Of a stretch of 64,000 bases of DNA, positions 46,284-55,675 are shown piece after piece (positions within the stretch are counted from its first letter, which is position 1; every line of letters starts with the position of its first letter). The DNA is from Wenjunlia tyrosinilytica. GTDB taxonomy: Bacteria > Actinomycetota > Actinomycetes > Streptomycetales > Streptomycetaceae. The stretch covers positions 124,001 to 188,000 of the forward strand of contig NZ_BMMS01000018.1 in assembly GCF_014646055.1 (NCBI RefSeq), read 5' to 3'. The notes beneath the pieces were generated by a model. That model saw only the letters and a program-made list of their open reading frames with translations, made no database searches and was not told where the DNA came from. The position numbers and the translations under genes are program-made.

Positions 46284-47453
46284 ATGGGAACGGGACCACT
46301 GGATTCCCTGAGCTACAGCGAGTTGACCGCCCGTCGGATCGCTGACGCCGTGCTCCGGAGGGAGCTGTCAGCCGTCGAGGTCGCTGGGGCTGCTCTTGGG
46401 CGTATGGACGATCTCGACCCCTGGCTGTGCGCCTTCACCGAGGTGTGGCCCGCCCGGGCGCGGACGGTGGCGCTCGAGGTGGACCGGGCCGTCCGTCGAG
46501 GGGAGGCACTGCCGCTCGCCGGCGTGCCCCTTGGGCTCAAGGCATCGGAGGGGGCCGGCTCGCTTCAGGCCCAGCGGCTGATCGCTGCCGGGTGCGTTCC
46601 CGTGGGGACCACTTCCGTGGCGGGGAAGGGCACCGACTGGCAGACGTGGGGGTGGACGGACCGGGGGCCCACGGTCAACCCGTGGCGGCCCGATCTGTCG
46701 CCCGGAGGGTCCTCGGCCGGGTCGGCCGCCGCCGTCGGGGCCGGGTGCGTGCCGCTGGCGACCGGCAGTGACGGGGCCGGGTCCGTGCGGATCCCCGCGG
46801 CGTGGTGCGGGATCGTCGGGGCGAAGCCGACGAACGGCGCGCTGCCCGCCCGCGACCGGGCGGGCCTCAACGTGGGTGGGCCGCTGGCCAGGACCGTCGA
46901 GGACGCCGCGGCCTACTGGCAGGTGGTGATCGGCGAGGATCCGCTGCGCGTGCGGCCCGCCGAGCCCCCGCGGGCGGCCTGGTCGGCGACATTGGGGTAC
47001 GCGGCTACGCAGGACGAGGTGCGCGGGACGGCCTGGCGTGCCGCGCGGGCGCTGTTCGCGAGCGGTTGCGTCGAAGAGCGGGAGACGGAAGTGGCGCTCC
47101 TGGACCCCGAGCCGGCGTGGCGCGGTCTGCGCTCCGGGCATCCGGACGCCGAGGCGGTCAGGGTGCGGGAGGAGAACGAACGGCGGCTGGAGCGGCTGTT
47201 CGGGGACGTGGACGTTCTCCTGACCCCGACCACGCCCAACCGCCCCCATGGGCACCGTGGGCCGGGTGGGGCGATGAGCGTCGCGATGGCCTGGGTGTTC
47301 AATGTCAGTGGGCACCCGGCCGTCACAGTCCCCGCCGGGCGCACCGAGGACGGCTGCCCGGTCGGGCTCCAACTGGTCGGGCGGCGCGGCGAGGAGGCGA
47401 CGGTCTTCTCCGCGGCGCTTGCCGTCGAGAGATCGGGAAGAGGAACCACATGA
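46284..47453 (+). CDS. Amidase, amidase-signature family
   Basis: A 389-residue amidase-signature enzyme with the Ser-Ser-Lys triad: Lys in LAGVPLGLKASEG, the first Ser in SPGGSSAGSAAAVGAG, and the nucleophile Ser in GSDGAGSVRIPAAWCG (usually TDGGGSIRIPA). It is slightly short for the family. The substrate is unknown; near purine-catabolic genes a ureido or amide compound is possible. ATG 46284 follows GAGG; its stop overlaps the HD-protein start (ATGA). Confidence 0.87.
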   Translation: MGTGPLDSLSYSELTARRIADAVLRRELSAVEVAGAALGRMDDLDPWLCAFTEVWPARARTVALEVDRAVRRGEALPLAGVPLGLKASEGAGSLQAQRLIAAGCVPVGTTSVAGKGTDWQTWGWTDRGPTVNPWRPDLSPGGSSAGSAAAVGAGCVPLATGSDGAGSVRIPAAWCGIVGAKPTNGALPARDRAGLNVGGPLARTVEDAAAYWQVVIGEDPLRVRPAEPPRAAWSATLGYAATQDEVRGTAWRAARALFASGCVEERETEVALLDPEPAWRGLRSGHPDAEAVRVREENERRLERLFGDVDVLLTPTTPNRPHGHRGPGGAMSVAMAWVFNVSGHPAVTVPAGRTEDGCPVGLQLVGRRGEEATVFSAALAVERSGRGTT

Positions 47454-48046
47454 TCCAGCCACCCATCACCCTCGCCGACGTCGACGCGCTCGCCGCACGG
47501 GCCCACGCCGGGCAGAAGGACAAGATCGGTGTCGACTACATGGAGCACGTCAGGGCGGTGGCGGCCGGCCTGGAGCCGTTCGGCGAGCGCGCGCAGATGG
47601 CCGGACTGCTCCACGACGTGCTGGAGGACACGGAGTTGACCACCGTCGACCTGCTGGCGGCGGGCGTGCCCGGCACGGTCGTGGAGACGGTCGAGCGGGT
47701 GACCCGCCGACCGGGACTCGACTACACCGAGATGATCCGCGTGGTCGCGGCGGACCGCTGGGCGTGCCTGGTGAAGATCGCCGACAACGCGCACAACAGC
47801 CGGGCGGACCGTGCCGCCGGCCTCGAGCCCGGACTACGCGAACGGCTCGCCCGGCGGTACGCCGAGGCCCGCGCGGTGCTGTGGGCGGCGGTGCCGGAGG
47901 AGGATGTGCGGGCGATCGTCTCCCTGGTCAACCCGGACCTGCTGGAAGCCCGCCCGTCCGCCCCCGCCTCGCAGGACGCAGCCGCCTCGGACGGCCCGCG
48001 AGACGCTCTCGACCACCCGCGAGCTCTGGACTACCCCGGAGCCTAG
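47450..48046 (+). CDS. HD-domain phosphohydrolase, MESH1/SpoT-hydrolase-like
   Basis: A 198-residue single-domain HD protein: ARAHAGQKDKIGVDYMEHVR, MAGLLHDVLEDTELTTVDLL (the HD pair) and CLVKIADNAHNSRADRA (later Asp/Asn), the metal-site pattern of (p)ppGpp hydrolases and MESH1. No synthetase domain is present. It is coupled to the amidase. The tail after about 170 is low-complexity. It ends 4 bases inside the convergent regulator gene. Confidence 0.82.
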   Translation: MIQPPITLADVDALAARAHAGQKDKIGVDYMEHVRAVAAGLEPFGERAQMAGLLHDVLEDTELTTVDLLAAGVPGTVVETVERVTRRPGLDYTEMIRVVAADRWACLVKIADNAHNSRADRAAGLEPGLRERLARRYAEARAVLWAAVPEEDVRAIVSLVNPDLLEARPSAPASQDAAASDGPRDALDHPRALDYPGA

Positions 48047-48843
48047 GCGGCGCCGTTGCCGGCGAGCGCCGCCGACAGCTTGACGGCCACGTCGTGGAGC
48101 ACGGGCACGATCTTGCCCGTCGCCGCCTCGGTCACCCGGCCGGCCGGGCCCGAGATGGAGATGGCCGCGGCCGTGGGGGAATCGGGCACGGTCACCGCGA
48201 GGCAGCGGACGCCGATCTCCTGCTCGTTGTCGTCCATCGCATAGCCGAGTTCGCGCACCCGCGCCAGCGACTCCAGGAACCGCTCGGGGTCGGTGATGGT
48301 CTGCCCGGTCGCGGCGGGCATCCCGGTACGGGCGAGCAGCGCGCGCACCTCCTGCGCGGGGACGTTCGCGAGCAGCGCCTTGCCGACACCGGTGGAGTGG
48401 GGCAGCACCCGGCGGCCCACCTCGGTGAACATGCGCATCGAGTGGCGTGAGGGCACCTGGGCCACGTACACGACCTCGTCGCCGTCGAGCAGGGCCATGT
48501 TCGCCGTCTCGCCGGTGGCCTCGACCAACTCCGCCAGATACGGCCTCGCCCAGGTGCCCAGCAGGCGGCCGGCGCTCTCACCGAGCCGGATGAGACGGGG
48601 GCCGAGGGCGTACCGCCGGTTGGGCTGCTGGCGGACGTAGCCGCATGTCACCAGCGTCCGCATGAGGCGGTGAATGGTGGGCAGAGGCAGGCCGCTGCCG
48701 GCCGACAGCTCGCTCAGACCGACTTCGCCCCCGGCGTCAGCCATCCGCTCCAGCAGGTCGAAGGCGCGCTCGAGGGACTGGACGCCCCCGGAGCCGCCGG
48801 TCGGCTTGCTGTCGGAGGAGCTGTTGGTGCTGGCAGGCGGCAA
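48043..48843 (-). CDS. allR: IclR-family regulator, AllR-like
   Basis: A 266-residue IclR-type regulator. An N-terminal winged helix (VQSLERAFDLLERMADAGGE, then LSELSAGSGLPLPTIHRLMR) is followed by the effector domain (SMRMFTEVGRRVLPHSTGVG then KALLANV; IGVRCLAVTVPDS). TTG 48843 is used, set by AGAGGA six bases upstream. AllR represses allantoin genes and is released by glyoxylate or allantoate in enterics and has a counterpart in Streptomyces. Its divergent placement next to allantoinase supports the name. Confidence 0.88.
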   Translation of the reverse strand: MPPASTNSSSDSKPTGGSGGVQSLERAFDLLERMADAGGEVGLSELSAGSGLPLPTIHRLMRTLVTCGYVRQQPNRRYALGPRLIRLGESAGRLLGTWARPYLAELVEATGETANMALLDGDEVVYVAQVPSRHSMRMFTEVGRRVLPHSTGVGKALLANVPAQEVRALLARTGMPAATGQTITDPERFLESLARVRELGYAMDDNEQEIGVRCLAVTVPDSPTAAAISISGPAGRVTEAATGKIVPVLHDVAVKLSAALAGNGAA

Positions 48844-48951
48844 TTTCGGTCCTCTCGGGGCCCGCTGTTCGGTAGCCGCAGCTTACCTGTCCACCGATCG
48901 CACTCAAGGTCGTGCGGTGCGATGAACGGCCATGGGCTGGAGGAAAGCACA

Positions 48952-49097
48952 TTCCCTGATCCGAAATATACCTTCCGTTCAGTGGAATCGCCCAAAGTTG
49001 AGGCGAGCGCTCCGGAAGGGTACGGGTGACTCTTGACGCAACAGTGCGCGACGGATCAGGATTCCCTTTGGTGAAAGATACTTTTCGGAAAGTGAAA
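48952..49097. promoter_or_regulatory. Two pairs of AllR-like boxes between allR and allB
   Basis: Four 15-bp sites: TTCCCTGATCCGAAA (48952), TTCCGTTCAGTGGAA (48973), TTCCCTTTGGTGAAA (49062) and TTTCGGAAAGTGAAA (49083). All fit TTYC-N7-GRAA. Within each pair the start-to-start distance is exactly 21 bases, two DNA turns, so two dimers could bind the same face. One pair is nearer allR, the other nearer allB. Confidence 0.75.
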
Positions 49098-49126
49098 TAG
49101 CTCGTCCGGCAGTGAGAGTCGTACGA

Positions 49127-49204
49127 CATGGGCGGCGACATGGGCGGCGGGAACGACAGCGGGAACGACAGCGGGAATGGGAAGCGGGAACGGGCGGCGG
49201 GAAT
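49127..49204 (+). repeat. Degenerate 12-bp repeat tract in the allantoinase leader
   Basis: gacatgggcggc occurs twice, then gggaacgacagc twice, then looser gggaatgggaagc, gggaacgggcggc and gggaatggacagc variants, ending about 28 bases before the GTG start at 49232. It would lie in the 5' leader of the transcript. Confidence 0.75.
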
Positions 49205-49231
49205 GGACAGCGCACGAAGGGAGAGCGCCGG

Positions 49232-50578
49232 GTGCCGATTGATCTCGTACTCCGCTCGACGCGGGTGATCACCCCCGACGGCGAGCGCCCCGCGGCGATC
49301 GCCGTCGCCGACGGGCGAATCGCGCAGGTGCTGGCGTACGACGCTCCGCCGCCTGACGGCGCGCGGGTCGTCGAGCTGGGCGACGACGCGCTCATGCCCG
49401 GCGTCGTCGACACCCATGTGCACATCAACGAGCCCGGACGCACCGAGTGGGAGGGGTTCGCATCCGCCACGCGTGCGGCGGCCGCCGGGGGCGTGACCAC
49501 CCTCATCGACATGCCGCTCAACAGTATTCCGCCCACCACCACCGTCGACGCGCTGGCGATCAAGCGGGACGCGGCTCTCGGCCGGGTCCACGTCGATGTC
49601 GGCTTTTGGGGCGGCGCCGTCCCCGGCAACGTCCGGCACCTCGAACCGCTGCACCATCGGGGTGTGTTCGGGTTCAAATGCTTTCTGCTGCACTCCGGAG
49701 TCGAGGAGTTCCCGCAACTGCCGGCCGCGGAACTGGCCGAGGCGATGGAGGAGCTCGCCCGCATCGACGCCCTCCTCATCGTGCACGCCGAGGACGCCCA
49801 GGTCATCGACTCGGCGCCGCGGCGCCCCGGCCGCGCCTACGCCGACTTCCTCGCCTCCCGTCCGCGCGAGGCCGAGAACACCGCCATCGAGCACCTCATC
49901 CCGCTCGCACGGCGTCTGGGCACGCGGGTGCACATCCTGCATCTGTCCTCCTCCGACGCGCTGCCGCTGATCGAGGCGGCAAGGCGCGAAGGCGTGGCCG
50001 TGACCGCCGAGACCTGCCCGCACTACCTCACCCTCACGGCGCAGGATGTGCCCGACGGGGCAACGGAGTTCAAGTGCTGCCCGCCCATCCGTGAGGCCGC
50101 CAACCAGGACCGGCTCTGGGAGGGCCTGGCCGCGGGCACCATTGACTGCGTCGTCTCCGACCATTCACCGTGCACCCCGGAGCTGAAACGTTTCGACACC
50201 GGGGACTTCGCCCAGGCATGGGGCGGCATCGCCTCCGTCCAGCTCGGTCTGGCCGCGATCTGGACCGAGGCGTCGAGCCGCGGTCACACGCTGTCCGACG
50301 TCGCGCGGTGGATGTCCGCGGCCCCCGCCCGGCTCGCCGGGCTCGCCCGCAAGGGCGCCATCACCCACGGCAACGACGCCGACTTCGCGGTCTTCGCGCC
50401 CGAGGAGTCGTTCACCGTCGACCCGGCCGCGCTGCACCACCGCAACCCGGTCTCCGCCTACGCCGGGCGCACGCTCAACGGAGTCGTCCGCTCGACCTGG
50501 CTGCGCGGCCGGCTCATCGCCGAGAACGGCAAGGTCCGCGAGCCCGCCGGCCGACTCATCGAGCGAGGGGAATCATGA
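49232..50578 (+). CDS. allB: Allantoinase
   Basis: Opens the ring of allantoin to allantoate. A 448-residue cyclic amidohydrolase: [20 protein letters not shown] holds the HxH metal pair, [11 protein letters not shown] the Lys bridging the metals, IVHAEDAQ and [10 protein letters not shown] later His residues, and [14 protein letters not shown] the catalytic Asp. The GTG at 49232 is set by gaagggagag. The stop overlaps the allantoicase ATG (ATGA). Confidence 0.95.
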   Translation: MPIDLVLRSTRVITPDGERPAAIAVADGRIAQVLAYDAPPPDGARVVELGDDALMPGVVDTHVHINEPGRTEWEGFASATRAAAAGGVTTLIDMPLNSIPPTTTVDALAIKRDAALGRVHVDVGFWGGAVPGNVRHLEPLHHRGVFGFKCFLLHSGVEEFPQLPAAELAEAMEELARIDALLIVHAEDAQVIDSAPRRPGRAYADFLASRPREAENTAIEHLIPLARRLGTRVHILHLSSSDALPLIEAARREGVAVTAETCPHYLTLTAQDVPDGATEFKCCPPIREAANQDRLWEGLAAGTIDCVVSDHSPCTPELKRFDTGDFAQAWGGIASVQLGLAAIWTEASSRGHTLSDVARWMSAAPARLAGLARKGAITHGNDADFAVFAPEESFTVDPAALHHRNPVSAYAGRTLNGVVRSTWLRGRLIAENGKVREPAGRLIERGES

Positions 50579-51702
50579 CGGCCAACCAGAACGACGCCCC
50601 GCCGTACACCGGCGCAGACCCCTACGCCGACTACCGCGGCGGGGACTTCGCCTTCACCGGCCTCGTGGACCTGGCCGACCGCCGCCTCGGCGCCGGTGTC
50701 GTCGCGGCCAACGACGAGTCCTTCGCCGAGCGGGAGAACCTGCTGCGACCGCAGGCGCCCCATTTCGACCCCGAGGCGTTCGGCCACAAGGGCAAGGTCA
50801 TGGACGGCTGGGAGACACGTCGCCGCAGGGGCGCCGACGCCGGCGACCCGCACCCTGCCGACACCGATCACGACTGGGCCCTGATCCGCCTCGGCGCCCC
50901 GGGAATCGTGCGGGGGATCGTCGTCGACACCGCCCACTTCCGCGGCAACCACCCGCAGGCCATCAGTGTCGAGGCGGCCGGTGTGGACGGCTCGCCCGGC
51001 CCGGGGGAACTGCTCGCGGACCACGTGGAATGGGAGGAGATCGTCCCCCGTTCTCCGGTGCGCGGCCACGCCGCCAATGGCTTCACGGTCGGCGCCGAGC
51101 GGCGTTTCACGCATCTGCGGCTCAAGCAGTACCCCGACGGCGGGGTGGCCCGGCTGCGTGTGCACGGCGAGGTCGTCGCCGATCCGCGGTGGCTCGAGAC
51201 CCTCGGCACCTTCGACCTGGTCGCTCTGGAGAACGGGGGAGTCGTCGAGGACGCCTCCGACCGCTTCTACTCACCGCCGGCCAATATGATCCTGCCCGAC
51301 CGGTCCCGCACGATGGACGACGGCTGGGAGAACCGCCGCCGCCGCGACAGGGGCAATGACTGGGTGCGCCTGCGGCTCGCCGGGCACGGCGGCATCCGCG
51401 CCGTAGAGATCGACACCAGCAACTACAAGTTCAACGCGCCCGGTTGGGCCGCCCTGTCCGGCTTCGACGCCACCTCGGGCGCCGACATCGCCGATCCGGA
51501 CGCCTGGTTCGAGATCATCGGGCGCACCCGCCTCGAGCCGGACGCCTTCCACCGCTTCCCCCTCGGGTCCGTGCGCTCGGCCACCCATGTACGGATCGAT
51601 GTCTTCCCGGACGGCGGCATCGCCCGGTTGCGTCTGCACGGAACCCTGACAGCGAAGGGACGGCAGGCCCTGGCCGACCGGTGGAGCGCCCTGGGCGGGT
51701 AG
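50575..51702 (+). CDS. alc: Allantoicase
   Basis: Hydrolyses allantoate to ureidoglycolate and urea. A 375-residue protein with two similar beta-sandwich halves, each showing [12 protein letters not shown] / [12 protein letters not shown], then [17 protein letters not shown] / [17 protein letters not shown] and [20 protein letters not shown] / [20 protein letters not shown], the internal duplication typical of the family. Coupled to allantoinase. Confidence 0.95.
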   Translation: MTANQNDAPPYTGADPYADYRGGDFAFTGLVDLADRRLGAGVVAANDESFAERENLLRPQAPHFDPEAFGHKGKVMDGWETRRRRGADAGDPHPADTDHDWALIRLGAPGIVRGIVVDTAHFRGNHPQAISVEAAGVDGSPGPGELLADHVEWEEIVPRSPVRGHAANGFTVGAERRFTHLRLKQYPDGGVARLRVHGEVVADPRWLETLGTFDLVALENGGVVEDASDRFYSPPANMILPDRSRTMDDGWENRRRRDRGNDWVRLRLAGHGGIRAVEIDTSNYKFNAPGWAALSGFDATSGADIADPDAWFEIIGRTRLEPDAFHRFPLGSVRSATHVRIDVFPDGGIARLRLHGTLTAKGRQALADRWSALGG

Positions 51703-51974
51703 GCGGTAGCGGCCGGCGGGCCGCGGCCGACGGGGTTACGGCAAACGGGGCTGCGCCGAGCGGGGCTGCGGCCGACAGGGCCGCGGGCACAGCGGGGCTG
51801 CGGCGACTGGAGCCGCGGGCAGAGCGGGGCTGCGGCCGACGGGGCGGACTGAGCGCCGCTCGAGCCATGGCGGTGGTCTGGCTCAAGACCCTGCTGACGT
51901 GCGGTCCACTTCGGGTTAGCGTGGGAACCCGGTGCAACATGACCACGACCGCGGCCCATCGGGGAGGGCGCCGG
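51703..51974. other. Intergenic tract with degenerate repeats before the P450 gene
   Basis: From about 51708 to 51850 the plus strand repeats variants of agcggggctgcggccga; exact gcggggctgcgg occurs at 51760, 51792 and 51824, 32 bases apart. Downstream, 51895-51940 is less repetitive and probably carries the P450 promoter. Confidence 0.55.
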
Positions 51975-53192
51975 ATGAGCGATCAGGCAGTGGACCTCAA
52001 GAGGCTCGGCCCCGGATTCTGGAAGGACCCGTACCCGGTCTACGCGAAGCTGAGAGCCGAGGGGCCCGTGCACCGGGTGGCGATTCCCGGCCGCGGCGAG
52101 GGCTGGCTGGTCGTCGGCTACGAGGAGGCCAGAACGGCCCTCGCCCATCCCGGACTTGCCAAGGACTGGGGAAAGGGCAACCGGGAGTGGAAGGCGCTCG
52201 AACTCGGTGACCCGGACGCCGAGGGCAGGCCCTGGGGACGGCACATGCTCAACGCCGACCCACCGGACCACACCCGTCTGCGCAGGCTGGTCAGCAAGGA
52301 GTTCACCCCGCGGCGGATCGAGGCGCTGCGCCCCCGCGTCCAGGAGATCACCGACCGGCTGCTCGACGCGCTGCCCGCCGAGGGCCGCTTCGACCTCATG
52401 GACACCCTCGCCTTCCCGCTGCCCATGGCGGTGATCACCGAACTGCTCGGGGTGCCGGACCTGGACGGCGAGCGGTTCCGCGCCTGGTCCAACCTGGTGG
52501 TGGCCCCCGACCTCGACAACCCCGAGGCGAACTCCGAGGCGTTCCACCGGCTCAATGAGTACCTGCGCGACCTGATCGAGGACAAGCGCGGCCGCCCCGG
52601 CGACGACCTGCTCAGCGCGCTGATCCAGACCAGGGACGAGGACGGCGACCGGCTCAGCGGGGACGACCTCCAGGCCATGGCGCAACTCCTGCTGATCGCC
52701 GGACACGAGACCACCGTCAACCTCATCGGGAACGGCTTACTCGCCCTGCTCAGGCACCCCCGCCAACTCGCCGCGCTGCGTGCCGACTTCTCCCTCCTCG
52801 ACAACGCGGTGGAGGAGATGCTGCGCTACGACGGGCCGGTGGAGGGCTCGACGCTGCGCTTCGCCGTCGATCCCGTGGAGATCGGCGGCACGGTCATCCC
52901 CGGCGGCGGGACCCTGGTCGTCGTGATCATGGCTTCCGCCCACCGGGATCCGGCCCGCTACGAGGACCCGGACACCTTCGACATCCACCGCGATCCCGGA
53001 GGGCATCTGGCCTTCGGCCATGGCATCCACTACTGCCTGGGCGCACCCCTGGCCCGGATGGAGGGGCGGATCGCCATCCGGACCCTGCTGGAACGCTGCC
53101 CGGATCTCGCCCTCGACGCCGACCCCTGCGAGCTGGAGTGGCGAACGGGCCTGCTGATGCGCGGAGTCCACCACCTGCCCCTGCGCCGCTGA
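51975..53192 (+). CDS. Cytochrome P450
   Basis: A 405-residue soluble bacterial P450: LLLIAGHETTVNLIGNG (I-helix, oxygen-activating Thr), EEMLRYDGPV (K-helix ExxR) and LAFGHGIHYCLGAPLARMEG (heme Cys). ATG 51975 has GGGAGGG six bases upstream; ATG 51939 is possible but less supported. A TTA codon at 52737-52739 makes translation depend on the bldA tRNA if this is a Streptomyces, so it is probably made late in growth. No ferredoxin is adjacent. The substrate is unknown. Confidence 0.93.
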   Translation: MSDQAVDLKRLGPGFWKDPYPVYAKLRAEGPVHRVAIPGRGEGWLVVGYEEARTALAHPGLAKDWGKGNREWKALELGDPDAEGRPWGRHMLNADPPDHTRLRRLVSKEFTPRRIEALRPRVQEITDRLLDALPAEGRFDLMDTLAFPLPMAVITELLGVPDLDGERFRAWSNLVVAPDLDNPEANSEAFHRLNEYLRDLIEDKRGRPGDDLLSALIQTRDEDGDRLSGDDLQAMAQLLLIAGHETTVNLIGNGLLALLRHPRQLAALRADFSLLDNAVEEMLRYDGPVEGSTLRFAVDPVEIGGTVIPGGGTLVVVIMASAHRDPARYEDPDTFDIHRDPGGHLAFGHGIHYCLGAPLARMEGRIAIRTLLERCPDLALDADPCELEWRTGLLMRGVHHLPLRR

Positions 53193-53204
53193 CCGGGCGC
53201 CGCC

Positions 53205-53224
53205 CCGAAGTCCGGGCGCTTCGG
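53205..53224. terminator. Small stem-loop between convergent P450 and STAS genes
   Basis: CCGAAG (53205-53210) pairs with CTTCGG (53219-53224) around an 8-base loop, 13 bases after the P450 stop. Modest, without a T-run. Confidence 0.4.
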
Positions 53225-53294
53225 ACGCGGTGCCCACAGCCCCGGCGCGACCGGCGGGCGCGGACACCGCCGGTACCGCCACGGCCCGCCGCGC

Positions 53295-53624
53295 CTACTC
53301 CTGCGTGAACGCCAGTCCCGGCGTGCTGTCCCAGCCCACCAGGGCCATCACCCTTCGCAGATGCGGCGAGAGTTCATGCAGCACCAGCTGCCTCCCGTCC
53401 CGCATCCCCCGGGCCGTCGACACCACGAGCTCCAGCCCGGACACGTCCATGAACTGCAGCTGCGACAGCTCCAGATGGATGTTTCCCGGTGTGTCCGCCA
53501 GGGTCCGCAACGCGCTCTCCAGCACCGGCACGGCGAAGGCGTCGACGTCCCCCACCAGCAGTAGTCCCGATGGCTGGCGGGTGCGGGCGACCTTCAGCAA
53601 CCCGCTCTCGTAGAGCACGTCCAA
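53295..53624 (-). CDS. STAS-domain protein
   Basis: A protein of about 109 residues with one STAS domain: SGLLLVGDVDAFAVPVLESA, NIHLELSQLQFMDVSGLELV and VLHELSPHLRRVM. The loop reads DVSG: the usual phosphoserine position is Val but the next Ser is kept. The start is uncertain; TTG 53624 is chosen because GGGAGGGAG precedes it, while the open frame extends to 53717. It converges with the P450 gene. Confidence 0.8.
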   Translation of the reverse strand: MDVLYESGLLKVARTRQPSGLLLVGDVDAFAVPVLESALRTLADTPGNIHLELSQLQFMDVSGLELVVSTARGMRDGRQLVLHELSPHLRRVMALVGWDSTPGLAFTQE

Positions 53625-53807
53625 ACCGACGCTCCCTCCCCTATGGGGTGCGACGCGCTCAGGGTAGGCCCGCCCGGTGGAGGCTGTCACGGAATTGCCC
53701 GCAAACGCTTTCGGCACCGTAAAGTTGATGGTTCAATTGGTGGCCGCGGACGCCGAAATGGCTTCCGGCCCGCCGCCACCGGTGCTGGACAGCGCGCCAA
53801 CGGCGCC

Positions 53808-55673
53808 TCAGATGTGGTGCCGCTGAGCCGACTTCGCCGACTCGTACGCCTCCCTGGCCTTGCGGGTGGAGTCGCGCTGCGCGACCTCGGCCACCGGCAC
53901 GTCCCACCAGGCCTGCGCCGAGGGCCCATTGCCCTGCGGGTCGACCTCGACGTACACGGCGGTGGGCCGCGACGACAGCCGGGAGGCGCGCAGGGCGCTC
54001 CTCAGGTCGTCCGCGGTGGACGCACGGATGACGTCGAGGCCGAGGCTCGCCGCGTTGGCCGCCAGATCGACGGGCAGAGGATCACCGGTGAAGGTCCCGT
54101 CGGTGCCGCGGAACCGGTAGGGGGTGCCGTACCGCTCGGCGCCGACCGACTCCGACAGCCCGCCGATCGAGGCGTAGCCGTGGTTCTGCACGATCACCAG
54201 GTTGATCTTCACTCCCTCCTGCACCGCCGTGACGATCTCGGTCGGCATCATCAGATAGGTGCCGTCGCCCACGAGCACGAACACCTCGCGGTCGGGGGCC
54301 GCCAGCCGCACCCCGATCCCGGCCGGGATCTCGTAGCCCATGCACGAGTAGCCGTACTCCACGTGGTACTGCTTGGGGTCGCGGGCCCGCCAGAGCTTGT
54401 GCAGGTCACCGGGGAGCGAGCCGGCCGCGTTGATCACCACGTCCCGGTCGTCCATCACGGCGTCGAGCGCGCCCAGGACCTCGGTCTGTGTGGGCCGCGC
54501 GGCGCCGCCCGCGCCGAAGAGGCCGTCGGTGAGCCGGTGCCACCGCGCCACCGCGTCGGTGTACTCGGTGAGGTAGGAGGGGTCCACCGTGTGTCCGGCG
54601 ACGGCCCCGGTCAGGGCGTCGAGTCCGGCGCGGGCGTCGGCGACCAGCGGGGTGGCCGCCATCTTGTGGGCGTCGAACGAGGTGATGTTGAGATTGACGA
54701 ACCGCACCCCGGGCCGGGTGAACAGCGTGTTGGACGCCGTGGTGAAGTCCGAGTAGCGCGTGCCGACCCCGATCACCAGGTCGGCCTCACGGGCGGCGCG
54801 GTCGGCCGCCGCCGTGCCCGTGTGCCCGACGGCGCCCAGCGCCTGCGGGTGGTCGTGGCGCAGCGACCCCTTGCCCGCCTGGGTCTCGGCGACCGGGATA
54901 CCGGTGGCCTCCGCGAACTGCCGCAGGGACTGCGTCGCCTCGCTGTAGATCGTGCCCCCGCCGGAGATGATCAGCGGCCGCTGCGCGCGCCGGACGAGCT
55001 CGGCGGCCTCCGTCAGTGATTCCTCGTCAGGAACGGGCCGGCGCACCTTCCAGACCCGGGTCCGGAAGAACTCCTCCGGCCAGTCGAAGGCTTCGGCCTG
55101 CACGTCCTGCGGCAGGGCGAGCGTGACCGCGCCGGTCTCGACGGGGTCGGTGAGCACCCGCATCGCCTGGAGGACCGAGGGCATGAGCATCTGCGCCCGC
55201 CAGATCCGGTCGAAGTACCGGGAGACCGGGCGCAGGGCGTCATTGACCGACACATCGTAGGAGTGGGGGAGTTCGAGCTGCTGGAGCACCGGGTCGGCCG
55301 GGCGGGTGGCGAACACGTCGCCGGGCAGCAGCAGGACCGGGACGCGGTTGATGGTGGCCAGTGCGGCGCCGGTGACGAGGTTGGTGGCGCCGGGGCCGAT
55401 CGAGGTGGTGCAGGCCATCGTGGACAGCCGGTTGTTCATGCGGGCGTAGCCCACGGACGCGTGCACCATGGACTGCTCGTTGCGTCCCTGGTAGTACGGC
55501 ATCTCGTCCTGGCCGGCCTGGAGGAGCGCCTGGCCGAGGCCCGCCACGTTGCCGTGGCCGAAGATCCCCCAGGTGCCCGCGATCAGACGGCGGCGGACCC
55601 CGTCGCGCTCGGTGTGCTGGTTGGCGAGGAAGCGGACCAGCGCCTGCGCGACGGTCAGCCGGACGGTGGCCAT
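53808..55673 (-). CDS. iolD: 3D-(3,5/4)-trihydroxycyclohexane-1,2-dione hydrolase
   Basis: ThDP-dependent ring-opening enzyme of myo-inositol catabolism. At 621 residues it matches IolD. Family parts: NEQSMVHASVGYARMNNRLS near the N-terminus, IISGGGTIYSEA, GYSCMGYEIPAGIGVRLA and the ThDP motif VLVGDGTYLMMPTEIVTAVQ with VIVQNHGYASIGGL. ATG 55673 is 2 bases from the iolB stop. Last gene of the operon. Confidence 0.95.
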   Translation of the reverse strand: MATVRLTVAQALVRFLANQHTERDGVRRRLIAGTWGIFGHGNVAGLGQALLQAGQDEMPYYQGRNEQSMVHASVGYARMNNRLSTMACTTSIGPGATNLVTGAALATINRVPVLLLPGDVFATRPADPVLQQLELPHSYDVSVNDALRPVSRYFDRIWRAQMLMPSVLQAMRVLTDPVETGAVTLALPQDVQAEAFDWPEEFFRTRVWKVRRPVPDEESLTEAAELVRRAQRPLIISGGGTIYSEATQSLRQFAEATGIPVAETQAGKGSLRHDHPQALGAVGHTGTAAADRAAREADLVIGVGTRYSDFTTASNTLFTRPGVRFVNLNITSFDAHKMAATPLVADARAGLDALTGAVAGHTVDPSYLTEYTDAVARWHRLTDGLFGAGGAARPTQTEVLGALDAVMDDRDVVINAAGSLPGDLHKLWRARDPKQYHVEYGYSCMGYEIPAGIGVRLAAPDREVFVLVGDGTYLMMPTEIVTAVQEGVKINLVIVQNHGYASIGGLSESVGAERYGTPYRFRGTDGTFTGDPLPVDLAANAASLGLDVIRASTADDLRSALRASRLSSRPTAVYVEVDPQGNGPSAQAWWDVPVAEVAQRDSTRKAREAYESAKSAQRHHI

Positions 55674-55675
55674 GA

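Noticed and set aside
53625-53717. Longer N-terminus for the second STAS protein from GTG 53717
   Set aside because: No ribosome-binding site before it, and the STAS fold starts after 53624, where GGGAGGGAG precedes a TTG.
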